Assembly (NCBI RefSeq): GCF_016102005.1
Contig: NZ_JACFPL010000002.1
Span: forward strand, 310,001-374,000
Origin: Bifidobacterium choladohabitans
Lineage (GTDB): Bacteria > Actinomycetota > Actinomycetes > Actinomycetales > Bifidobacteriaceae
DNA length: 64,000 bases
Direction of reading: 5' to 3'
In this document: piece by piece, positions 26,248-34,371 of the stretch
How the letters are laid out: each line of letters opens with the position of its first letter
Numbering within the stretch: position 1 is the stretch's first letter
Translations under genes and position numbers: made by a program
The notes under the pieces: model-generated
Told to the model about the DNA's origin: nothing
The model's input: only the letters and a program-made list of their open reading frames with translations
The model's database searches: none

Positions 26248-28190
26248 TGGCCGGTCGTTCAAGAGCCCACAATGGGGCTCACGATGAGGTTGATCGGGAG
26301 AACGGCAGCCGCAATTTTCGGATGCTCCCCGCTGCTTGTCTGGCCTGGGCGGTTGCCCTGCTGGTCCCCTGGCTTCTGGACCTAAGCATGGGCGGATCGG
26401 CTGCAGGATCAGCCAAGGACGGTGACTGGGCCAAATCGGTGGGAGAATCCAGAGGCGGCATGGCCGGTGGAAGTACGGCCGGTGGAGGCATGGGTATGAC
26501 GGTCTGGATGATGCCGCTTGTCCTGGCGCTTCCATTACTCCTTGCAATGATCCTGCTTGCCGTCAAGCTCGTCTGCTTGGTCGCCAGAGAGGTCCCCAAT
26601 CGCAGGAGTCAGTTTTTTCGTCGGCCCCATCGCTTGGTGTCCACCTGGTTTGATTCTCGTAGGCTGCCGACGCTGGCCGTCCTGGCTGCCGTGGCTCTGA
26701 CTGCAGCATTGTCTGCCGCGGTAGGTCATGAGTCGGTGCGCAGCGGGCCGGCAGCACGTCAGATCCGTCAGGGAAAGGCGATGGCCGAGGTGCGTGGTCT
26801 GGCTCTAGGACCTATGAGCGCATCCTCTCGGCGAGGATGGGACTGTCAGGTGGAATTAAGGCTGCACCGGGTGACTGTGGCCGGTGTGCGCATGCCTTCC
26901 GATGAACGGATTGTACTCTTCGCCCGTGGCCGGTCATGTCTGCTGCAGCAGGGCGGACTGTATCGTGCGCGTGGCCTCTTGGGACCCTCCGTTTACGGTC
27001 GTCCCATGCCCTGGCTGACCGTGGAGGATGGCTTGAAACAAGTCAGGCCGCCAGGACCTGGTAGACGCTTGATAGTTCGTATGCAAAATGCCTTTCTCGA
27101 ACAGACCGGCAAGCTGGACGACCAGGGGCGGATCCTGGTGCCGGGATTGACCATGGGCATCCTGGGCAACCAGGCCCTGCCCGGTTCGGGCGGGTCCCTT
27201 GGCAGACCTGCAGTGGAGCCCGCCTATGCCACCCGTCTGATCCAGGATTTCCGTGCATCGGGCATCCTTCATCTGATGGCTGTCTCCGGTGGGCACTTCA
27301 TGATCCTGGCCTCGCTGCTGGTTTCAATCATGCGGGCCCTGCGCTCGCCGCCCCTGCTGATGGCCCTGGTTTTGTCCGCCGCCTATCTGGGCTTGGGCAT
27401 GCTGATGGTCCCAGGGGATTCGGTCTTGCGAGCCCAGGCCATGGGGCTTCTTTCAGCTTTGGCTCTGGCTGCCTGCCGGCCTGCCCAGTCCTTGAATTCC
27501 CTGTCCTGGTGTGTGCTGTTGGTCCTGATTCTGCGGCCTTCCATGGCCGCAAGCTTCGGCTTCGCGCTCTCCTGTGGTGCTGTGCTTGGCATAGGTCTGG
27601 GAAACCGGCGGTTGACGGTCCTCCTTGAAGACCATCTTCCGGCATTTCTGGCACGTCCATTGGCCACGACCCTGTGTGCTCAGGCTGGCACGCTGCCCGT
27701 GCAGGTGCTGATGAGTCCCGGACTGCCTCTGCTGGCACCGTTGGCCAATTTGCTCGTCACTCCTGTGGTCGACGTTGCCACCGTGACCGGCCTGCTGGCC
27801 CTGCTCACCTCCTGGCTCTGGCCGCCATTGGGGCTCTTGCTGGCCCGGTTGACCTCCCTGGGTACTGCAGTCATGGCTTTCGCCGCCACATGGCTGGGCG
27901 AGGCGGCTGCTCCGGCGGGCTGGCCTTCGGGGCCAGTCGGCAGCGCCTGCCTTGTAGGCCTGGGTCTCATGGCCGTGATTGACCATCGGTTGGTTCGACT
28001 GATTCGTGCCCGGAGTCGGGACCCTTTATGGCCGGCTGTGACAGCCCAGGATTCGGGGGTTCCCTTTCGGCCATCCGCTTGGGGGTCAATCAAGGTCTGG
28101 TTGCAGCAGACCTATGGCCTTCTAGCCCAGTTGGTCTTCAAAAAACGACCGAGGTTAATGTCCAGTGATGAAGGGAGATTTGAGTCATGA
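26244..28190 (+). CDS. comEC: ComEC/Rec2-type membrane protein lacking the metallo-beta-lactamase domain
   Basis: 648 aa multi-spanning protein. The N-terminal third has several hydrophobic segments and a Gly-rich loop (about residues 65-90). The Competence domain follows, with the hallmark HLMAVSGGHFMILA. Full-length ComEC proteins carry a C-terminal metallo-beta-lactamase-like domain; here the sequence ends in a basic tail after the last membrane segments with no HxHxDH motif. If functional it would form the DNA uptake pore without the extracellular nuclease-like module. It is coupled to comEA and holA by ATGA-type overlaps. Confidence 0.88.
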   Translation: MMAGRSRAHNGAHDEVDRENGSRNFRMLPAACLAWAVALLVPWLLDLSMGGSAAGSAKDGDWAKSVGESRGGMAGGSTAGGGMGMTVWMMPLVLALPLLLAMILLAVKLVCLVAREVPNRRSQFFRRPHRLVSTWFDSRRLPTLAVLAAVALTAALSAAVGHESVRSGPAARQIRQGKAMAEVRGLALGPMSASSRRGWDCQVELRLHRVTVAGVRMPSDERIVLFARGRSCLLQQGGLYRARGLLGPSVYGRPMPWLTVEDGLKQVRPPGPGRRLIVRMQNAFLEQTGKLDDQGRILVPGLTMGILGNQALPGSGGSLGRPAVEPAYATRLIQDFRASGILHLMAVSGGHFMILASLLVSIMRALRSPPLLMALVLSAAYLGLGMLMVPGDSVLRAQAMGLLSALALAACRPAQSLNSLSWCVLLVLILRPSMAASFGFALSCGAVLGIGLGNRRLTVLLEDHLPAFLARPLATTLCAQAGTLPVQVLMSPGLPLLAPLANLLVTPVVDVATVTGLLALLTSWLWPPLGLLLARLTSLGTAVMAFAATWLGEAAAPAGWPSGPVGSACLVGLGLMAVIDHRLVRLIRARSRDPLWPAVTAQDSGVPFRPSAWGSIKVWLQQTYGLLAQLVFKKRPRLMSSDEGRFES

Positions 28191-29164
28191 CCAAAGCTCA
28201 GCAGGAGAACCCTTCCGTCCATCTGGTGGTCGGCGGCGATCCCTTCCTCAACGGTCAGCGCGTCAAGGACCTGTGCGCACAGGCATGTGCCGCCCACCCG
28301 GACAGCGAATACATAGAGATGGATGCGGCAGACTGCGACGCTTATGCCTTTCAGGAGGCGGTCGGACCCTCCCTGCTCAGTCAGACGGCCGTGGTTCTTC
28401 TGGATGATTTGCAGGCGGCCGATGAGGCCTTGACTCAGGCCTTGGTGGACTTCTGCCACGAGCCGGTAGGTTCCGAATCCAGCATTGTCATCGCGCGTCA
28501 TGACGGAGGCAACCGGGGCCGCAGGCTTCTGGACCAGATGGAACGTGCCGGGGCAGTCATGGAGCGTATGCCGGATCTGAAGAAGTTTGATGACAAGGTC
28601 GATTTCGTCTATGGGCAATTCAAAGCTCATCAGCGTCACATCCAGCCGAGGGCGGCCCAGCGTCTGGTGGATGTCCTGGGTGAGCGCACTCCGGAACTTG
28701 CCGCCATGTGCTCCCAGCTCTGCTTCGATTTTGACCAGGATCCCATGACCTTGGGGATTGTCAACCGATATTTGACCGATAACCCGGCTGTGTCGGGATT
28801 CGCCGTGGCGGACAGGGCCCTTGCCGGCAGGCCGGCCCAAGCCGTCGTCGCCCTACGTTCAGCTCTGGAACAGGGCAACGAACCAGTATCCCTTATCGGA
28901 GTATTGGCCCTGAAGCTACGGACACTGGGTAAGGAGGCGGCCATCGAATCGGGATCCATCACGACAGCCGAGGCCAAGGCCGCCTACTGGCAGTTGCGTG
29001 AGGCAAAGCGACAACTGCATGGATGGACCTCCTCCGGTCTGGCGGCCTGCATCGAGGCCTTGGCACACGCTGATGAGGTCAGCAAGACCAGCAGCGGCGA
29101 CGCCCGCTATGCTCTGGAACGGGCAGTGGAGCTGATCGCCGCCAAGGGAAGGACGTTGGCATGA
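28187..29164 (+). CDS. holA: DNA polymerase III subunit delta
   Basis: 325 aa clamp-loader subunit with the N-terminal AAA-like fold (VHLVVGGDPFLNGQRVKDL), the DLKKFDDKVDFVYGQF mid-region and a helical collar domain near the C-terminus. It opens the beta clamp during loading. The start overlaps the comEC stop (ATGA) and the stop overlaps tsaE (ATGA). comEC-holA adjacency is very common across bacteria and supports the assignment. Confidence 0.93.
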   Translation: MTKAQQENPSVHLVVGGDPFLNGQRVKDLCAQACAAHPDSEYIEMDAADCDAYAFQEAVGPSLLSQTAVVLLDDLQAADEALTQALVDFCHEPVGSESSIVIARHDGGNRGRRLLDQMERAGAVMERMPDLKKFDDKVDFVYGQFKAHQRHIQPRAAQRLVDVLGERTPELAAMCSQLCFDFDQDPMTLGIVNRYLTDNPAVSGFAVADRALAGRPAQAVVALRSALEQGNEPVSLIGVLALKLRTLGKEAAIESGSITTAEAKAAYWQLREAKRQLHGWTSSGLAACIEALAHADEVSKTSSGDARYALERAVELIAAKGRTLA

Positions 29165-29763
29165 GCCTGCAGGACAGTGCCGGGCAAAAGGATGGATTTG
29201 AGCTGGCCGTGCCAACGGGCGAGGACATGCGGCGCCTGGGCAGAAACCTGGCCTCAAGTCTGCAAGGCGGGGATGTGATCCTCCTGTCCGGACCTCTGGG
29301 GGCGGGCAAGACCACGCTGGCCCAGGGGCTGGGCAGCGGACTTGGAGTGGACGGTCCTGTGGTCTCGCCCACGTTCACCATCGCAAGAGAGCTGCATGGC
29401 CATCTGTCCGACGGCTCGCCGGTCACCCTGATCCACGTGGATGCCTATCGGTTGGGCGGACAGGACTATCTGCCTGGCGAGGATGCTGTGGATCGGCTCC
29501 TGGACGAGCTGGAGTCCCTCGGTCTGGACGAGGAGTTGGAGGATCCGGGCCAAAGCACCATCATCCTGATGGAATGGGGTGAGCAGATGGCCTCGGCACT
29601 GGCCGATCAACGTCTGGAAGTGAGCATCTCCCGACCTGTGGATCCTCGGGAAGATCCTTACGCGCCACCCAGCTCCCAGGGTCAGCGTATGGTACGTCTG
29701 CGTGGAGTGGGTCCTTGGTGGGCCACCAGACTGGAGCAGTTGAGAAAGGCGATGACGGCATGA
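29161..29763 (+). CDS. tsaE: tRNA t6A synthesis ATPase TsaE
   Basis: 200 aa P-loop protein required for N6-threonylcarbamoyladenosine formation at A37 of ANN-decoding tRNAs, acting with TsaB and TsaD. Walker A GPLGAGKTT is at 44-52, followed by VSPTFTIARE and VDAYRL motifs and IILMEWGE. It is longer than the usual 150-160 residues because of insertions and a C-terminal extension after VEISRP-like sequence. Overlaps holA and tsaB by 4 nt each. Confidence 0.92.
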   Translation: MSLQDSAGQKDGFELAVPTGEDMRRLGRNLASSLQGGDVILLSGPLGAGKTTLAQGLGSGLGVDGPVVSPTFTIARELHGHLSDGSPVTLIHVDAYRLGGQDYLPGEDAVDRLLDELESLGLDEELEDPGQSTIILMEWGEQMASALADQRLEVSISRPVDPREDPYAPPSSQGQRMVRLRGVGPWWATRLEQLRKAMTA

Positions 29764-30548
29764 GCGGGAGCGATACGCCCCTTTTGGTGATCGATACCTC
29801 ATATGGCTCGACTGTGGGATTGCCGGGGCGGGAGCCTTGTATCGAGACCGACTCGCGCTCGCATGTGGAACGTCTCCAGGTCAACATCGCCAAGGTCATG
29901 GACCAGGCCGGGCTGTCTGCAGACGATCTGAGGACCATCGTGGTGGGACTGGGCCCTGCACCTTTCACCGGTCTGCGGGCAGGCATCGTAACCGCCAAAG
30001 CCCTGGCCTTTGCCACCGGTGCCCGTCTGCTGGGACAGGACATCCTGGAACCACAGGCCCGCTATGCCTACAGCCGGTTCAATCTGCAGGAACAAGGCCA
30101 TACCCGGTTGCTGGTTCTGGCCGTCAATGATGCTCGACGTCGGCAGCTCTATTACCGTCTGTTCGGCGACTTTGGAGACGTGGAAGCCCCGGCCCGGCCG
30201 CTGACCGAAATGAGCATCGACTATCCAGCTGCTATCTGTGAGAGAATCACGGCCGTTGCAGAGGAGAGTGGGTCTGTGGATCAGGGCCCTGTCACTCTGG
30301 TCATCAGCGGCCACGGAGCCGGTCGCTACGCTGACCAGTGGGAGCGTCTGGATAAGCATCCGGAAATACGGGTGATACTGGACGAAGGATCCTTCCTGGA
30401 GGATCGGACCCAGGGGACAGCTCTGATGGCGGCTTGTGCATGCAGACGTGCCCGGCAGGGGCTGATCGACCCGGTGGAACCGCTTTACCTTCGTCGGCCG
30501 GACGTCTCGGTGCCCAATCCGCTCAAGCACGTGGCTGTCCAGTCATGA
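29760..30548 (+). CDS. tsaB: tRNA t6A synthesis protein TsaB
   Basis: 262 aa inactive ASKHA-fold partner that stabilises TsaD in the t6A complex. The N-terminal LLVIDTSYGSTVGL and the GLGPAPFTGLRAGIVTAKALAF segment are typical. The start at 29760 overlaps the tsaE stop (ATGA) and the stop overlaps rimI (ATGA). Length is slightly above the family norm, with an extended C-terminal half. Confidence 0.92.
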   Translation: MSGSDTPLLVIDTSYGSTVGLPGREPCIETDSRSHVERLQVNIAKVMDQAGLSADDLRTIVVGLGPAPFTGLRAGIVTAKALAFATGARLLGQDILEPQARYAYSRFNLQEQGHTRLLVLAVNDARRRQLYYRLFGDFGDVEAPARPLTEMSIDYPAAICERITAVAEESGSVDQGPVTLVISGHGAGRYADQWERLDKHPEIRVILDEGSFLEDRTQGTALMAACACRRARQGLIDPVEPLYLRRPDVSVPNPLKHVAVQS

Positions 30549-31057
30549 TTCGCAGGGCGGCCTTGGGGGACCTGGACCAGCTTGTCAATCTGGAGAAGTG
30601 CGTCTTCGGCGACCAGGCCTGGAGCCGGCAGGAGCTGCGGTTTGAGTTGTCTGCGCCCTCCCGCACCTACCTGGTTTGGGAGGACCAGGGAACCGTCCTG
30701 GGCTACGGAGGTTATTGGTCGGGCGAAAGGGATGCCGAGCTGATGACCATCGGGGTGCTGCCGGAAGCCCGGCATCGCGGTATTGCAGGATCCCTGCTGG
30801 CCAGGCTTATCGCCGGAGCAGATCGCAAGGGTCTGCAAGGCATGAACCTGAAAGTGCGCATAGACAACCCGGCGGCCATTGGCCTCTACAAAAAATTCGG
30901 TTTCTCAAGGACGGGTCTGTGCAGGGGCTACTATCAGCCTCAAGACGTGGATGCCTGGGCCATGACCAGACCTTTGAGCTCGGTCGGGCCGGGTCCGGTG
31001 GGATTTGTCGGCAGCAACTTTTTAGAAGGACAGGAAAGGATCATCGACCATGAGTGA
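30545..31057 (+). CDS. rimI: GNAT acetyltransferase RimI-like
   Basis: 170 aa N-acetyltransferase, in E. coli acetylating ribosomal protein S18, with broader N-terminal acetylation known in actinobacteria. The acetyl-CoA loop is in LPEARHRGIAGSLLARL, and NPAAIGLYKKFGF is the typical C-terminal signature. The ~25-residue tail after the domain is not conserved in character. It sits between tsaB and tsaD, as in many genomes, with 4 and 8 nt overlaps. Confidence 0.92.
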   Translation: MIRRAALGDLDQLVNLEKCVFGDQAWSRQELRFELSAPSRTYLVWEDQGTVLGYGGYWSGERDAELMTIGVLPEARHRGIAGSLLARLIAGADRKGLQGMNLKVRIDNPAAIGLYKKFGFSRTGLCRGYYQPQDVDAWAMTRPLSSVGPGPVGFVGSNFLEGQERIIDHE

Positions 31058-32093
31058 GCCTCTGGTGCTTGGCATCGAATCCACCTGCGACGAGACCGCG
31101 GCCGCCCTGGTGCAGGGCAACCGGCTGCTGTCCAACGTGGTGGCCTCCTCCATGAACGAGCACGCCCGCTATGGGGGCGTCATCCCTGAGATCGCCTCGC
31201 GGGCACACGCTGAGTCCTTTGTACCGGTCGTCTCCAAGGCCCTGAATGATGCGGATATGGACTTGTCCCAAGTGGATGCCATAGCGGTCTCGGCTGGTCC
31301 CGGACTGGCTGGTTGCCTGGCCGTAGGCGTTTCCGGTGCCAAGGCGCTGGCCTGGGCAGCGAAAAAGCCCTTGTATGGTATCAACCACGTCATCGGCCAT
31401 ATAGCGGTCACCCAGCTCCAATTCGGACCTTTCCCTAAAAATGCCCTGGCCCTGATAGTCTCCGGCGGCCACACCTCATTGCTGCATGTGGATGATCTGG
31501 CGAAATCGGTCCAGGTGGTGGGCACCACCCTGGATGACGCGGCGGGGGAGTGCTTCGACAAGATCGCACGTCTGCTGGGCTTCCCCTATCCCGGCGGCCC
31601 CCACATCGACCGCCACGCCCGGGTGGGCGACCCTCACGCCATCGCCGTGCCCCAGGGGCTGACCAAGGGCCGGGCCGGAGCAGAGCATCCCTATGATTTC
31701 AGCTTTTCCGGGGTCAAGACCGCCGTGGCTCGATGGGTCGAGCGCAGACAGCAGGCCGGGCTCGACATTCCCGTGGATGATGTCTGCGCCTCCCTGGCTG
31801 ATTCCGTGGCCACCGTCCTCTCCCGCAAGGCCATGGCCGCCTGCCACAGATTCGACACGGGTACCCTGATTGTCGGCGGCGGGTTCTCGGCCAACTCGCA
31901 GCTGCGCGGCAAGCTTGAAGAGTTCGGCGAGCAGGATGGCGTCAAGGTTCGCATTCCGAAAATCAACCTGTGCACGGACAACGGCGCCATGGTGGCCATG
32001 CTGGGCGTCAATCTGGTCCAGGCGGGACGGGCTCCCTCTGCTCCCGACTTCTCCATTGATTCGGCCATGCCCCTGGACAGGATCCTCATGTAA
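31050..32093 (+). CDS. tsaD: tRNA N6-adenosine threonylcarbamoyltransferase TsaD
   Basis: 347 aa ASKHA-fold enzyme transferring the threonylcarbamoyl group to A37. The start motif LGIESTCDETAAAL is present; metal ligands are H113 and H117 in NHVIGH, with the SGGHTSL and IVGGGFSANSQL motifs. Start has AGGAAAGGA upstream and overlaps rimI by 8 nt. It is last in the comEA-to-tsaD run. A tRNA-Asn, itself a t6A substrate class, follows with its own promoter. Confidence 0.95.
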   Translation: MSEPLVLGIESTCDETAAALVQGNRLLSNVVASSMNEHARYGGVIPEIASRAHAESFVPVVSKALNDADMDLSQVDAIAVSAGPGLAGCLAVGVSGAKALAWAAKKPLYGINHVIGHIAVTQLQFGPFPKNALALIVSGGHTSLLHVDDLAKSVQVVGTTLDDAAGECFDKIARLLGFPYPGGPHIDRHARVGDPHAIAVPQGLTKGRAGAEHPYDFSFSGVKTAVARWVERRQQAGLDIPVDDVCASLADSVATVLSRKAMAACHRFDTGTLIVGGGFSANSQLRGKLEEFGEQDGVKVRIPKINLCTDNGAMVAMLGVNLVQAGRAPSAPDFSIDSAMPLDRILM

Positions 32094-32106
32094 TCGACAC
32101 GCCAAG

Positions 32107-32135
32107 TTGTCGGATACGAGAGTTCTGACTATAGT
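32107..32135 (+). promoter_or_regulatory. promoter of tRNA-Asn
   Basis: TTGTCG at 32107-32112 and TATAGT at 32130-32135 are separated by exactly 17 bp. The -10 box ends 36 nt before the tRNA. Confidence 0.78.
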
Positions 32136-32171
32136 ATGGTAATTGTGTTCAGCGAGAGTTGAACGGGACAT

Positions 32172-32244
32172 TCCCGCATAGCTCAGTTGGCAGAGCGTTC
32201 GACTGTTAATCGAAATGTCGCTGGTTCAAGCCCAGCTGCGGGAG
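32172..32244 (+). tRNA. tRNA-Asn (anticodon GTT)
   Basis: Cloverleaf of 73 nt: acceptor TCCCGCA/TGCGGGA, D arm GCTCAGTTGGCAGAGC, anticodon stem TTCGA/TCGAA around CTGTTAA giving GTT with A at position 37, and T arm GCTGG-TTCAAGC-CCAGC. CCA is not encoded. Confidence 0.95.
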
Positions 32245-32249
32245 CTCTC

Positions 32250-32277
32250 AACCGCCGGTCCTCCGGCGGTTTTCTTT
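32250..32277 (+). terminator. Rho-independent terminator after tRNA-Asn
   Basis: AACCGCCGG pairs perfectly with CCGGCGGTT around a 4 nt loop, followed by TTCTTT. Confidence 0.9.
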
Positions 32278-32639
32278 ATCTGCCAGGTTTCTTTGCATTG
32301 TGCAATCTGCCAAGCAACCCCCCCCCCTCCACCTATCTCGAATGCTCCCGGTTGTTGCAAATATGGGTGTCGGGATGCTCAACCGACTGAATTGATGAGA
32401 TGTTCCTGGCTCAAGGACTGATGCTGTCGGCTTGTTTTGAATATTCTCATCTCTCGTGTGAGGTGATTATGCAGCCTGTCGTTGGATACTGGGACAAGCA
32501 TATTTGTGATTGCTCTGTGCCGCATGGGGCGACAGACGGGTGGCTTGCCGAATTCACAACGTTGTACTATTCAGATGTTCCATAGTTTCAACATGGACGA
32601 GAATCATGGACGATACAGTCAGAACGAAGGAGTCGGACA
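32278..32639. other. intergenic region before the arabinofuranosidase gene
   Basis: About 360 nt without a convincing gene and visibly less GC-rich than its surroundings. It holds a run of ten C at 32318-32327, an imperfect inverted repeat at 32447-32466 (TCATCTC with GAGGTGA), and a 10 nt palindrome close to a TACTAT element just before abfA. It probably contains the regulated promoter of that gene. Confidence 0.5.
32556..32570 (+). promoter_or_regulatory. palindrome and -10-like box before abfA
   Basis: ACAACGTTGT at 32556-32565 is a perfect palindrome with the CG centre usual for LacI-family operators. It abuts TACTAT at 32565-32570, 69 nt before the start. Repression of the arabinofuranosidase by a LacI-type sugar regulator is inferred. 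Confidence 0.4.
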
Positions 32640-34175
32640 GTGACGCAAGGGCAGCAGAATCACAGGGGCAGGGCACAGTTCAGGGTGGATGAGGAGCAGG
32701 AGTCCACGCCCATTGACGATCGCCTCTTCGGATCCTTCGTGGAGCACCTGGGCAGGGGAATCTACTCGGGCATCTATGAGCCGGGTCATCCGACAGCAGA
32801 CGAACAGGGTTTTCGCCGGGATGTCATGGATCTGGTCAAGGAACTGGGCGTGACCACCATCCGATACCCGGGCGGCAACTTCGTCTCGGGCTATCGCTGG
32901 GAGGATGGCGTGGGACCGCGCGAGAGCCGTCCCCGTCGTCTCGATCTGGCCTGGCACTCCGGCGAAAGCAACGAGTTCGGCCTGCACGAGATGCGCGACT
33001 GGCTGGACAAGCTGGGCGGCAACGAGCTCATGGAGGCCGTCAACCTGGGCACCAGGGGTATGCAGGAGGCCCTGGACCTGCTCGAATACTGCAATGTCCC
33101 CTCGGGCACCGAGCTGTCGGAACGCCGTCGTGCCAACGGCCATGATCGCCCCTTCGACATCAGGATGTGGTGCCTGGGCAACGAGATGGACGGCGACTGG
33201 CAGATCGGCCATAAAAGTGCTGAGGAATACGCCGATCTGGCCAACCGGACGGCTGTGGCCATGCGGATGATCGACCCGGACTTGGATCTGGTTGTCTGCG
33301 GATCCTCCTCACACACCATGCCCACCTTCGGCCTCTGGGAGCGCACCGTACTGGAGCGCTGCTTCGAAAATGTGAACTTCCTCTCATGCCATGCCTATTA
33401 CGCGCCCAGGGATGGGGACATGGCCAGCTTCCTGGCTTCAGGCGTGGACATGGACAGTTTCATCACCGACGTGGCGGCCTCCATCGCCGCCTCGCGTGCC
33501 CGGCTGGGCAGTGATCATCAGGTTTTCATCTCCTTCGACGAGTGGAATGTCTGGTACCAGGATGCGGAGGCCAGCAGATCGCCCGAAGGCATCGGCAATT
33601 GGCCTGTAGGCGCGCCGCTCCTGGAGGATGTCTATTCGGCGGCGGATGCCGTGGTGGTGGGCGACCTGCTGATCACCCTGCTCAGGCATGCCGACGTCGT
33701 TCATGCGGCCAGCCTGGCCCAGCTGGTCAACGTCATTGCCCCCATCATGACCGAGCCCGGCGGCCCGGCATGGAGGCAGACCATTTTCTACCCCTTCGCT
33801 CTGACCGCCCGTTATGCGCGGGGAGCCAGCGTGCTCAAGAGCCTGCAGAGCGGCGACACCTATGAGACATCCCGCTATGGCCAGGTGCCGATGACCGATT
33901 CGGTGGCCGTCAGAGGTGCCGATGGCTCCCTCAGCATTTTCGCGGTCAACCGCAGCCTTGACCGTTCTGTTGATTTCAGCATCGCCCTGCCCGAGCAGGA
34001 TCGACATCGGCAGGCCACGGTCAGTACCCTGCACGAGGACAACCCCTCGGCACGCAACACGCTTGAAGACCAGGAACGAGTCGTCATGCATGCCCGGAAA
34101 GACTTCAGGATGGATGGGGACGCCTTGGACCTTCAACTGCCTCCCGTCTCCTGGACGGTCATACATCTGGCTTAA
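32640..34175 (+). CDS. abfA: alpha-L-arabinofuranosidase, GH51
   Basis: 511 aa intracellular glycoside hydrolase releasing terminal alpha-L-arabinofuranose from arabinan or arabinoxylan oligosaccharides. The acid/base is E182 in WCLGNEMDG and the nucleophile is E301 in SFDEWNVWY. The FVEHLGRGIYSGIYEPGH and TIRYPGGNF motifs and the C-terminal beta-domain complete the GH51 architecture. No signal peptide is seen, so substrates must be imported. GTG start has AAGGAG seven nt upstream. No sugar transporter is adjacent. Confidence 0.94.
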   Translation: MTQGQQNHRGRAQFRVDEEQESTPIDDRLFGSFVEHLGRGIYSGIYEPGHPTADEQGFRRDVMDLVKELGVTTIRYPGGNFVSGYRWEDGVGPRESRPRRLDLAWHSGESNEFGLHEMRDWLDKLGGNELMEAVNLGTRGMQEALDLLEYCNVPSGTELSERRRANGHDRPFDIRMWCLGNEMDGDWQIGHKSAEEYADLANRTAVAMRMIDPDLDLVVCGSSSHTMPTFGLWERTVLERCFENVNFLSCHAYYAPRDGDMASFLASGVDMDSFITDVAASIAASRARLGSDHQVFISFDEWNVWYQDAEASRSPEGIGNWPVGAPLLEDVYSAADAVVVGDLLITLLRHADVVHAASLAQLVNVIAPIMTEPGGPAWRQTIFYPFALTARYARGASVLKSLQSGDTYETSRYGQVPMTDSVAVRGADGSLSIFAVNRSLDRSVDFSIALPEQDRHRQATVSTLHEDNPSARNTLEDQERVVMHARKDFRMDGDALDLQLPPVSWTVIHLA

Positions 34176-34324
34176 ACAGGCCGCCAAAGGCATCTAGGTT
34201 GGGGAACCCATAGGGGATTTGCGATTACGGTGCCTTTACGGTCCATGTGGATGTGGACGATCACATATTCGACCACATGCCTCCTTCCGGTTCACGTGGC
34301 TTTGGCATCCAATCCATCATGATG

Positions 34325-34348
34325 GTGGACGCTCAATCGGGCGTCCAC
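34325..34348 (+). terminator. hairpin between abfA and the M23-like gene
   Basis: GTGGACGC and GCGTCCAC form a perfect 8 bp stem around an 8 nt loop, 24 nt before the next start. There is no T tract, so it could be a weak terminator or a leader structure. The rest of the gap (34176-34371) shows no gene. Confidence 0.35.
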
Positions 34349-34371
34349 GTTGACGGAATGAAGGTGCGACC

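Noticed and set aside
32400-32585. Small frame of 61 codons in the abfA upstream region
   Set aside because: No ribosome-binding site, no motif, and it overlaps the probable promoter elements.
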